The notes below the pieces were generated by a model that worked only from the letters and a program-made list of their open reading frames with translations, did not search any database and was not told where the DNA came from. DNA of 64,000 nt from CAZWCE01 sp964632505 (GTDB lineage Bacteria; Planctomycetota; Planctomycetia; Pirellulales; Thermoguttaceae). This document shows positions 1-7,725 of this stretch, in pieces. The position numbers and the translations under genes are program-made. The stretch is taken from contig CAZWCE010000011.1 of assembly GCA_964632505.1 (NCBI GenBank), forward strand, positions 62,001-126,000, given 5' to 3'. Within the stretch, counting starts at the first letter, position 1. Every line of letters begins with the position of its first letter.

Positions 1-1341
1 CCTCAAAGATTCGGCGCTTCGCTCTCCCCCCTTTCCTCCACGTTCCCGGCCCGCCTGCGACGAGGTCCCTCCCATCTGTTGCCCGACGACTTCCACTTGA
101 AAATGCTCGATCTTGATATTCTGCTGCCCCAGACGCTCTCGAAGATCGGGAAGATTCTCCATCAACGCTTTCTGGACCGCCTCGGTCTCCGTTTCCAGAT
201 GAGCGGTCATGGCTCCCTGCTGCATCTGAAGGCGAACCGTCACCGAACCGAGTTCCTGTGGATGCAATTTGATGCGGACCGTTCCGTTCTGATGGGCAAA
301 CGAACGAAACGCGCTGGAAACCCGTTGCACCAAACGCACCCGATCAATCTGCTTTGAAAGAGTGGAGCTTTCCTGCCCCTTTGCCGTCCGGGAGGCGTCG
401 CCGGCTTCTTTTCGGGCTTTCGAAGAAGCGTCGCCGGCTCCTTCCGCTCCGTTCGGCGAAGGGGTGGAGCCGGGACGTCCTTGATTCTGTCGCTGTCCGC
501 TGTCCTGCTGCCCCTTTCCTTGGTCTCCGGTCTTCAGCCCCGCATGCACTTCGCTCTTTTCCATCGTCGGGTTCATCCCCACCGTCATCGTGGAAGTGCT
601 CCGTTCCAAAGAGGACATCGCTTTCGGCGACGCATGGGCGAACTGAAGACCTGCCCACTGAGAATCATGGCTCGCGGAAACCACCGAAGAGAGCAGATCC
701 GGCGGCAACTGGAATCCTTGCGACGAAGGGAAGGTATTCGCCTGAAAAAATGGAGCTTTTCCCGCTTCTTGCCCGAGAACACTATTTTTAAATCCAAATG
801 GATCGTTCGGCCCATCTTGCTGCAAAAAAAGCGGCCGCGGCGTTCCAGGAAGTCTTCCATCGTCCCCTTTTGGCTCCCCTCCGCTCGACGCTTGAGGAGA
901 TGATTTCGCCGGTCCCTCGGTGACGGGCATTTCGTCGGCATTCCCCGTCCCCGTCTTGCCGGATGCCTCTACTCCGGTTCCCCCTGTCGTCGGTGTTGAT
1001 TTGATTCGACCCGGATCGGTCAACCCCGGAGCCATTTCCATTTGCTTCTCGTTTTCGGCCCCACCGTCCTTTCGGGAGGCTTTCTCTTTTTTGCGAAAAT
1101 CCTCCACTGTTTCTTCCTTGCCGTCATCCTCCTCTTCCGGCTTGTCGAGATCAATCCGATCCCGTTCGAGGGGGTTCTCTTCCATGCGTGGCGAAGCGAC
1201 GTCGAAAAGCGTCACCTTCCGCAAGCAATCGACGAAGGATCCCCACTGCGAAGCATCGATCTGCATGGAAAGGGATTCGGGAGGGTGTTGATTCTTTTCC
1301 ACTGGAAGCAGAGAGGACTGTTGTGAACTGAGTCGGGCCAT
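1..1341 (-). CDS. fliK: Flagellar hook-length control protein FliK (partial, C-terminus cut by window edge)
   Basis: The frame is open from an ATG at 1341 to the window edge (447 codons, no stop), so the extreme C-terminus is missing. The first ~300 residues are low-complexity, rich in Gly, Ser, Lys and Glu, as in FliK N-terminal parts. The last ~110 residues carry the FliK C-terminal signature: a VRIKLHPQELGSVTVRLQ segment, then QGAMTAHLETET and a leucine/arginine helix (ENLPDLRERL). FliK measures hook length and switches the flagellar export gate to late substrates; it is itself exported. It lies 34 nt downstream of the MotE-like gene, at the end of the flagellar run. The identification is firm for the C-terminal part; the N-terminal part has no recognisable fold. 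Confidence 0.85.
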   Translation of the reverse strand, partial: MARLSSQQSSLLPVEKNQHPPESLSMQIDASQWGSFVDCLRKVTLFDVASPRMEENPLERDRIDLDKPEEEDDGKEETVEDFRKKEKASRKDGGAENEKQMEMAPGLTDPGRIKSTPTTGGTGVEASGKTGTGNADEMPVTEGPAKSSPQASSGGEPKGDDGRLPGTPRPLFLQQDGPNDPFGFKNSVLGQEAGKAPFFQANTFPSSQGFQLPPDLLSSVVSASHDSQWAGLQFAHASPKAMSSLERSTSTMTVGMNPTMEKSEVHAGLKTGDQGKGQQDSGQRQNQGRPGSTPSPNGAEGAGDASSKARKEAGDASRTAKGQESSTLSKQIDRVRLVQRVSSAFRSFAHQNGTVRIKLHPQELGSVTVRLQMQQGAMTAHLETETEAVQKALMENLPDLRERLGQQNIKIEHFQVEVVGQQMGGTSSQAGRERGGKGGERSAESLR

Positions 1342-1375
1342 GGGTTTCCTTCCTTGGTTTTATCGTGCGTAAAGA

Positions 1376-2158
1376 TCACGGTCCCGCCAGTGGGTTCTCG
1401 GGCGGAGCCGCCCCGGCACCATTGGGATTCGCCGCGGCATCGTCGGCAATATCCCCATTCTGATTCTGCAAGGTATCGCGAACATCCTTGGTCAATTCGG
1501 CGGTGGGGGCTCCTTTGGCAATCCGGTCGAAAATCTCCGCCATTTCCTCGACCTCAGGATCTTGCTGCATTTCATCGATGATTTTTGCCCGACGACGTTG
1601 ATCCATCGCCATGATAAGCTGGACGACACGATTTTCCTCCCCTTTCTCAATCATATCGAGGAGATACCGCTTCGCCAAAGCCGGATCGATCGTTTCGAGC
1701 ATCTGCGTCAACTCGATGAATCCCTCTTCTTCTGCTTTTGCCTGGATATCATCAAGCCGTTTTTCAAAATTTCGATATAACCAGTTGATCTCTTCCTTTT
1801 CCTTCTTCAGCCACCTCGCTTCCGAGAGGATCTGATCGATGTTGTCGTCGATGACCAACTTTTCGAATTCCACATCGCGGTCACGTTCGGCCCGTCGCTT
1901 GATCACCTCTTCCTGAAAAATGGAGCCGGCCTTTTCTTCAAAAGTTTTTCGGACTTTCTCTTCAGTTCGAAATAAATCGATTCCCTGCGCGATAGCCACA
2001 ATTTGCGAAAGCTTCTCCGAATTCAATCGCCAAGCGTAGGAAAGATAACCCACCAGAAGCAATTGTGCAAAAAACAGCGTGGCGGCAAGATACAACACCA
2101 CCGGCCCAAGGATACCGAGCCGTGCAAGCATCTTTTTGGAAAAAAACTTTTTCAACAT
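1376..2158 (-). CDS. MotE/FlbB-like membrane-anchored coiled-coil flagellar protein
   Basis: 260 residues. One transmembrane helix near residues 15-40 follows a Lys-rich N-terminus, so the rest should be periplasmic, or cytoplasmic if inverted. A long charged coiled coil spans about residues 50-165. The segment from about 168 to 228 (IELTQMLETIDPALAKRYLL onward) resembles the MgtE N-terminal-like domain of MotE proteins, which support flagellar stator or export assembly. The tail is Ala/Pro/Asn-rich. It sits 19 nt after fliJ and 34 nt before fliK, a position often held by such proteins. Start ATG at 2158. The exact role is inferred from architecture and location. Confidence 0.65.
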   Translation of the reverse strand: MLKKFFSKKMLARLGILGPVVLYLAATLFFAQLLLVGYLSYAWRLNSEKLSQIVAIAQGIDLFRTEEKVRKTFEEKAGSIFQEEVIKRRAERDRDVEFEKLVIDDNIDQILSEARWLKKEKEEINWLYRNFEKRLDDIQAKAEEEGFIELTQMLETIDPALAKRYLLDMIEKGEENRVVQLIMAMDQRRRAKIIDEMQQDPEVEEMAEIFDRIAKGAPTAELTKDVRDTLQNQNGDIADDAAANPNGAGAAPPENPLAGP

Positions 2159-2177
2159 GGTTGCACCTGGATTTCAA

Positions 2178-2627
2178 TCAGAACGATTTTTTATAAAAGC
2201 TTCGGCCGGCCACCTCGTCCATTTCCTTGCTTTCCTTCTTTCGTAGCTCATCCTGGAACCGTTCGAATTGCCGATTACGCAATTTCTCCAGTACCTGAAC
2301 CTCCTTATTGGCTTCGACCAGCAATTCCCGACGACGTTCGATCTCCTCTTGAACCAGCTTCATCTTCTCACTCATACCACGATGTTCTGCCAAAAGCACA
2401 GCCTGATAACGGCGTAGCTCAAGCAAATGATCGACGTTGATCTCCCCTGCCCCCGCGGACATTCTTCCGCTATCCAGAAGTTGCTCCTGCTCCTTCAGAT
2501 TCGTCTCCATGTGCCCTTGGAGAATGGTTTCCGCATGGTAGGCCTTTGCGAGATCCGCCTGCCGCTCCTTTCTTTCGTTTTCTCGAATCCGGAGCAGTGG
2601 CTCCATACGAAATTTGAAATTCGGCAT
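2178..2627 (-). CDS. fliJ: Flagellar export protein FliJ
   Basis: 149 residues, almost wholly alpha-helical coiled coil, starting FKFRMEPLLRIRENERKERQ; the F-x-F-x-hydrophobic-x-x-L-L-x-x-R start is typical of FliJ. FliJ is the small stalk-like subunit of the FliH-FliI-FliJ export ATPase and escorts chaperones to the export gate. It is followed after 19 nt by the MotE-like gene. It is separated from fliI by an unusually long 423-nt gap, so it may have its own promoter. Confidence 0.8.
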   Translation of the reverse strand: MPNFKFRMEPLLRIRENERKERQADLAKAYHAETILQGHMETNLKEQEQLLDSGRMSAGAGEINVDHLLELRRYQAVLLAEHRGMSEKMKLVQEEIERRRELLVEANKEVQVLEKLRNRQFERFQDELRKKESKEMDEVAGRSFYKKSF

Positions 2628-3050
2628 TTCAACTCATCCTTGCGTGGCGGCCTCTCGCCATCCCAATGTTACCGGGAAGAAGAAAGCCTCCTCCACCCGA
2701 TGAAACCTTTATTCTTGTTCGAATAAATAGCGGCCCCTCGGTGCATGCAGTGACGACCGTGAGGTCGGGCTTTCGCTGTTCGTCCGGAGTTCACTACAGA
2801 TGCGACGCTCAATAACGGGCACGGATCCATTATTCAAGGTGAAAAACAAATCTCAAAGCATACGGTTATGAAATTGTCGCGGGAATAGGGCATCATGTCT
2901 CATGCAGATCGTCCTTACTACCATTCTACTTCATCAGGAGCTTGTGAATCCTAATAGACGAAATGATCGGAAAATGATGGCAAACGATTAACGATCATAA
3001 CGAATATCACGGAAAAAGAACCTCCCAAAATGAATTCCGAGACCTCGCTC
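2628..3050. other. 423-bp gene-free spacer between fliI and fliJ
   Basis: No reading frame here looks coding. The spacer is richer in A/T than the flanking fliJ gene and holds a perfect 7-bp AT hairpin (TTTATTC/GAATAAA, near 2707-2726). A promoter for fliJ, the MotE-like gene and fliK on the minus strand is likely on grounds of position, but I see no convincing -35/-10 pair. Confidence 0.5.
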
Positions 3051-4490
3051 TTATTGAGGCAGACCGGCCTTCTGATCCACCGAACTCCCGGGGCCCGACT
3101 TGCCGGAAGGTTGGTCAGCAAAAAGCGATCCTTCTTGGGGACTTTTTCCTTCAGCCTCTTCTTGCGAATTTTCCTCGGGAGCAGGGGCCTGGGGTTTCTC
3201 AATCATTAATTCCTTGATTTGTTTGATCGAATCTTCCAACTTCGCGCCGTCGGCTACATCTTGCTGAAGAAAATCATCAATCTTCGGTTTCATCTCGATC
3301 GCCTTATCTATCTCCGGACTACTTCCTTGTTTATAAGCGCCAATGGAGATCAGATCTTCATTGTCAGTATATACACCGAGCAGCCTACGCATCGATCGCG
3401 CACTTTTTAAGTGCTCCGGATCGCAAATGTCCGGCATTAATCGGCTAATACTCTCAATTGGATCGATTGCGGGATAATGCCCGCGTGTACTCAATTTGCG
3501 AGATAACCACAAGTGCCCGTCAAGCAACCCCCGGACGGCATCGCCCACCGGGTCATTCATATCATCACCTTCAACCAATACCGTATAAAAAGAGGTGATA
3601 CTTCCCTTATCTGAACGTCCGGAACGTTCAACCAGTTTCGGTAGGATGGCAAAAACGGATGGTGGATAACCGCGCGTGGTCGGCGGTTCTCCTGCAGCAA
3701 GACCGATCTCTCTCTGTGCCATGGCGAAACGTGTTAGGGAATCCATCATCAATAAAACGTCCTTCCCTTGGTCACGGAAATATTCCGCAATCGCCATGGA
3801 GGTCGAAGCCGCGCGAACCCGCATGAGTGCAGGTTCATTCGATGTGGCCACCACGACCACACTCTTCTTCATCCCTTCTGGGCCGAGGTCGCGCTCCAAG
3901 AAATCATTCACCTCCCGGCCACGTTCACCAATAAGGCCGATCACAATGACATCGGCATCGGTATAGCGTGCCATCATACCGAGGGTCACACTTTTGCCAA
4001 CTCCCGAGCCTGCAAAAATACCCAAGCGTTGACCACGCCCACAAGTAAACATGCCGTCTATGGCGCGGATGCCGGTAGAAAGAATCGTGTTAATCCGTGG
4101 ACGCGAACAGGGCGAAGGAGGATCACGATCAAACATGACACGATGATCAAGTACAGGCTGGGGTCTCCCGTCAATTGCCTCTCCTTCCGTGTTGATGACA
4201 CGTCCCAGAAGATTTTCTCCGACACGAAGCCAGGGTACGGTTCGAACCATGCGAACTCGATTTCCTCTACGAACACCGAATATTTCAGTATACGGAAACA
4301 ACAAAGTCAGATTGTCGCGGAAACCGATGACCTCCGCGATCAACGGTTCACTATTCTGGCGTTCGATCTTGGCCAGCGAACCGACCGGGGCCGGAAAGCC
4401 GATCGCGGAGACGGTCATTCCCAAAGTGCGAACCACGCTTCCGATCAATTCCACCGGCATGATCGTTTCGACTTGTTCTTCAATTTGCAT
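3051..4490 (-). CDS. fliI: Flagellum-specific ATPase FliI
   Basis: 479 residues. An F1-beta/FliI-type ATPase with Walker A GSGVGKS at 161-167, the GERGREV segment at 188-194 and Walker B LLMMDSLTRFA at 246-256. The family signature PPSVFAILPKLVERSGR follows. FliI forms the hexameric ATPase of the flagellar type III export apparatus, powering unfolding and delivery of substrates. Residues from about 430 onward form an extra ~45-residue tail rich in Pro, Glu, Gly and Ser that typical FliI proteins lack. fliH lies 62 nt upstream; fliJ comes after a 423-nt spacer. Confidence 0.95.
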   Translation of the reverse strand: MQIEEQVETIMPVELIGSVVRTLGMTVSAIGFPAPVGSLAKIERQNSEPLIAEVIGFRDNLTLLFPYTEIFGVRRGNRVRMVRTVPWLRVGENLLGRVINTEGEAIDGRPQPVLDHRVMFDRDPPSPCSRPRINTILSTGIRAIDGMFTCGRGQRLGIFAGSGVGKSVTLGMMARYTDADVIVIGLIGERGREVNDFLERDLGPEGMKKSVVVVATSNEPALMRVRAASTSMAIAEYFRDQGKDVLLMMDSLTRFAMAQREIGLAAGEPPTTRGYPPSVFAILPKLVERSGRSDKGSITSFYTVLVEGDDMNDPVGDAVRGLLDGHLWLSRKLSTRGHYPAIDPIESISRLMPDICDPEHLKSARSMRRLLGVYTDNEDLISIGAYKQGSSPEIDKAIEMKPKIDDFLQQDVADGAKLEDSIKQIKELMIEKPQAPAPEENSQEEAEGKSPQEGSLFADQPSGKSGPGSSVDQKAGLPQ

Positions 4491-4552
4491 GTCCCTGCCC
4501 TATCATTCAAAACGCAAATCCTACATTCCCAGAGTCTTGAAATAATCGCTTC

Positions 4553-5413
4553 TCAAACCAGTTCCATTTTGATGCGTTCTAATCGCGACTCAATTCTCTG
4601 ATCAATATTTCCGAGAGAGGTTTCCAAAACACATCCTCCAGGACTGATTTTATGATCTCCCACAATCTCTGTTTCTGCGGCACCGGCGAGTTCGTCAACA
4701 ATCATCTCGATCTGAGGTTGCAGCGATTCAAAATCCTTCGGATTCATTCGGATTTTAAGCTTTGAACACCCGACTGCTAATTCGAGTGCTTCCCGCAACA
4801 ACCTCATCGGCACATCCAGCAATTGCGGCATTTGTCGAGAGATCGCCCTCTGTGCGATCGCTCCAGCAACGTGAACCGCGCTTTTTTCCCATTGGACAAG
4901 AAATGATTGCTGAGCGCAACTTAAATCATCTACGGCAGACTTCAGTGATGGAAGAAGAGTATCCAGCTTGCCTCTCAGTTGACTCGTCGCTTCAGTCTTG
5001 ATTTTCGCTTCCGCATCTTTCATTCCCTTCTGTTTTCCTTCTTCATATCCTTTATCGAAGCCTTCCCGATACCCTTTCTTGGAACCTTCAGTTCGCGCTT
5101 CCGCATAAGTAGCCTCTTCCGTATCTTTTCTGAGCTTTTCAATCTCTTTGCGTTCGAACTCCTGCCCTGCCTTGAGATCAACCAGCTCAGCACGAATCTT
5201 CTTCGCTTCTTCCGTCAGTTCATTTCTTTCTTCAACTGCTTCATTTTTCAATCGCCGCACTTCTTCATGGGTTTGAGCTATCACCTTCTCTGCTTCGCGT
5301 TTGACACTATCTAAATACTCATTGGCCTTCGACTCCAGGTCCTCAAAATTGAATGGAACCATTCGAAGGGAGCGACTGTCCTTGCTACCTCCTTTATGGA
5401 TAGAACTTGCCAT
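4553..5413 (-). CDS. fliH: Flagellar assembly protein FliH
   Basis: 286 residues from the ATG at 5413; a GAAGG ribosome site 6 nt upstream favours this over the in-frame TTG one codon earlier. The N-terminal half is a Lys/Glu-rich coiled coil. It contains the GxxxG-type run GYREGFDKGYEEGKQKG, a hallmark of FliH. The C-terminal half has the family pattern around IAQRAISRQMPQL and ISPGGCVLETSLGNIDQRI, as in FliH/V-ATPase E-type stalks. FliH dimers bind FliI, inhibit its ATPase and tether it to the C-ring. It follows fliG by ~75 nt and precedes fliI. Confidence 0.9.
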   Translation of the reverse strand: MASSIHKGGSKDSRSLRMVPFNFEDLESKANEYLDSVKREAEKVIAQTHEEVRRLKNEAVEERNELTEEAKKIRAELVDLKAGQEFERKEIEKLRKDTEEATYAEARTEGSKKGYREGFDKGYEEGKQKGMKDAEAKIKTEATSQLRGKLDTLLPSLKSAVDDLSCAQQSFLVQWEKSAVHVAGAIAQRAISRQMPQLLDVPMRLLREALELAVGCSKLKIRMNPKDFESLQPQIEMIVDELAGAAETEIVGDHKISPGGCVLETSLGNIDQRIESRLERIKMELV

Positions 5414-5488
5414 CAATAACCTTCAATTCACATTTATAATTTGGTAGATCAATAAGTCAGGATTGATCAGTTCGGTAACCCATACCCG

Positions 5489-6715
5489 TTATGCGGCATA
5501 TTCCACATGAGGCTCATGCGTATACCGACTTTTTTGCGAATGGCCTCCACTACGCAAGAAGATCTTCCCTTCAGCAGCTAATCGAATCGCTTGACGAACA
5601 AGGATGCGCCGTGATTCCTCTACATCGTTCAACTGGATTGGGCCCAGATGATTTAGTTGATGACGGATACCTTTATGAGCTGAGGTAGGAAAGGCCGCGA
5701 TGACTTGCTCAATCATCAAAGGAGAAGCCCCGACTAAAGCGAGAATAAGGATTCGTGAATCCACGGAATGTATGAGCTTGCCGAATGATTTTCCATCGAG
5801 TGTTAACAAATCGTCAAAATGCAAGCGTTCCTTTGAAAATTGCTCCACGATCTTCCGATTTTGATCATCGAGATTTGCCATTAACTGGAGTTTGACTCGG
5901 GAATCGGATTGCGAAAAGATCTCTTGGACAATCTGCTGGCCGTGCCTACCTTTTTCACGAGTCATGAACGAATGCTTCAACTTCGATTGCAGAGCTGTTC
6001 CCACCTCTTTCAGCACATCGGGATCCGTCTCTTCGAGATGGGTTAAACGCTGGACAATCTCAGTCTGCATGGAAGGGGAAAAACCGACGAGGACATCGCC
6101 GGCCTGTTTGGGTGGCAAGTGAGCCAGAACCAAGGCGATGGTCTGTGGGCGTTCCTCCGACATGACGGCAGCCAGATTCTTAGCCTCGGCATCACGAAGA
6201 AATCCGAACGGTTCTTCTTTCGGTTTATGTGCTTGTGGTTGTTGATTGTCTAGATCGGCGCCCCCTAGAACATCGGGGCGACATGTTGCAAGTGTTTCCC
6301 CTTCATCAACCCCCGCAAGGTGCTTGCCCGTTTCTTCCACAGTGGTTTTCGCCGTGTTTTCGAATGTATCTCCCATTTCATGAAAGCGCTCAATCGGAAA
6401 TGGTCTCTTATGAAACCGCCCCTGCTGATGATGCGTCGGTGGGCCATAGGTCGGGGATTCACTTCGAAATCGGTTTGATGAATCGTTGGGATTATCGGTT
6501 TTACATGAAGCAATAAAATGACGATATGTTTCTTCCTTTTCATGCAATTGAACAGATCCCAGCATGGTTAAATGTCGCCGAATGGTGCTGGCTGCTTCGG
6601 GACCCATCTTTTTTAGCAAGAGCGAAGCTTTCGCTGGATGGAGGGATGAAAGGAATATAACAGTCTTTCGAATTCCGTCATCGACGGCATGGCTCGTTGC
6701 TCTGGTATTTGACAT
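5489..6715 (-). CDS. fliG: Flagellar motor switch protein FliG, extended and with altered torque helix
   Basis: 408 residues, longer than the usual ~335. The N-domain (about 14-70; VIFLSSLHPAKASLLLKKMG) binds FliF. A low-complexity insert of ~80 residues (about 75-165) follows. The middle domain contains the EERPQTIALVLAHL motif (family EHPQTIAL). The C-domain starts near DDLLTLDGKSFGKLI and ends with a ~25-residue basic tail. FliG forms the C-ring layer that contacts the stator. Aligning from the conserved Gly-Pro, the residues matching E. coli R281, D288, D289 and R297 read Ser, His, Gln and Gln, so the charge pattern of the torque helix is missing. It lies 35 nt downstream of the FliF-tail gene. 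Confidence 0.93.
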   Translation of the reverse strand: MSNTRATSHAVDDGIRKTVIFLSSLHPAKASLLLKKMGPEAASTIRRHLTMLGSVQLHEKEETYRHFIASCKTDNPNDSSNRFRSESPTYGPPTHHQQGRFHKRPFPIERFHEMGDTFENTAKTTVEETGKHLAGVDEGETLATCRPDVLGGADLDNQQPQAHKPKEEPFGFLRDAEAKNLAAVMSEERPQTIALVLAHLPPKQAGDVLVGFSPSMQTEIVQRLTHLEETDPDVLKEVGTALQSKLKHSFMTREKGRHGQQIVQEIFSQSDSRVKLQLMANLDDQNRKIVEQFSKERLHFDDLLTLDGKSFGKLIHSVDSRILILALVGASPLMIEQVIAAFPTSAHKGIRHQLNHLGPIQLNDVEESRRILVRQAIRLAAEGKIFLRSGGHSQKSRYTHEPHVEYAA

Positions 6716-6749
6716 CTTACATCCCGATCTGTGAAGTATCAGATATTAC

Positions 6750-7556
6750 TCATTTCTCATCCGTCGGATTACCAATCCACTGTTGCATCACTTTTGCAGC
6801 CGCATCCTGATTTTCCTCAATTAATTCCTTAGCATCATCGATAAGATTTCTGTTAACACCCTTGAAGCCTTCCAACTCCCTTTCGCGCTTCTCCAGTTCT
6901 GCTTGCAAAAGTTCTTCGTTCTCTGCGGTTGTCTCTCGATTGTGTTCCTCCATTTCTTCCTTCCGCTTTCTTTCCTCGTCCTGACGACGGATGATCTCTT
7001 CCTTTTCTTCCTGTAAAACCTTCTCTCTTTCAAATACTTGTTGTAGAACTTTCATGGCGATATCGATCTTTCCATCGACCTTGTTCCCTTGCTTGAATTT
7101 GCGATATCGTCGTTTCTCTTCTAATCTTTCCCTAGCCGATGAGACGGCTCGAGCCAGATCGTCTAAAGTCAGAGTTAAATCCTCTTCAAATTTCTTCTCA
7201 GTCGGGGAAAAACGAATTCCAGCTTCTTTCTTCGCTTCTACAATAGCACTTTCCAACTTTTTTCTTTTTTCCTTTTGAAACTGCAAGAGCTTCGCAATCG
7301 CCCCGAGTTTGCCTTTTTCTAAGGAGGCTTTCGGTATGAGACTGCGTGTACGACCACCAGAGATTTCAATCTGTTGAGCCATCTCGGCTGCCGACATGCC
7401 CGACTTGACTTTAACACCCTTGGGTGTTTCCTTCGTTCCAAGTTTACGTATTCGGACGTCCGGCTCTTCCGGGTTTCCCTTCCTAGGCTTTTTGCTAGCT
7501 TCCGCCGATTTCTTTTCGTTCTGCCGATTAACTGACGGATTATCATCATAAGTCAT
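6750..7556 (-). CDS. Coiled-coil protein with a FliF-like C-terminal tail (probable FliG-binding accessory protein)
   Basis: 268 residues from the ATG at 7556; an in-frame TTG at 7574 is possible. There is no signal peptide or membrane segment. The N-terminal ~60 residues are basic and disordered-looking; about 90-235 is a Glu/Lys/Arg-rich coiled coil. The last ~45 residues match the end of FliF encoded next door: ELIEENQDAAAKVMQQWIGN here against ELVDENPDAAVAVLKQWIGN in FliF, with RELEGF and RELNSF aligned just upstream. In FliF this tail is the helix that docks into FliG's N-domain. The gene sits between fliF (gap 169 nt) and fliG (gap 34 nt). I infer a cytoplasmic protein that binds FliG alongside or in competition with FliF. 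I know no named family for it. Confidence 0.75.
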   Translation of the reverse strand: MTYDDNPSVNRQNEKKSAEASKKPRKGNPEEPDVRIRKLGTKETPKGVKVKSGMSAAEMAQQIEISGGRTRSLIPKASLEKGKLGAIAKLLQFQKEKRKKLESAIVEAKKEAGIRFSPTEKKFEEDLTLTLDDLARAVSSARERLEEKRRYRKFKQGNKVDGKIDIAMKVLQQVFEREKVLQEEKEEIIRRQDEERKRKEEMEEHNRETTAENEELLQAELEKRERELEGFKGVNRNLIDDAKELIEENQDAAAKVMQQWIGNPTDEK

Positions 7557-7725
7557 AGCTTCAACAACACTCAATCATATAATGGTTTTATGATACATTG
7601 TGGATTACCAAATATCTTTTATGATGGAGTGGCATTCAATCTGATCTGGAACCGTCCATCGAGAATCGCTTCTATCTCTCCGAATGCAGCAGGCAGCAAC
7701 AAAATGCCTTCATGATCATGGATTA

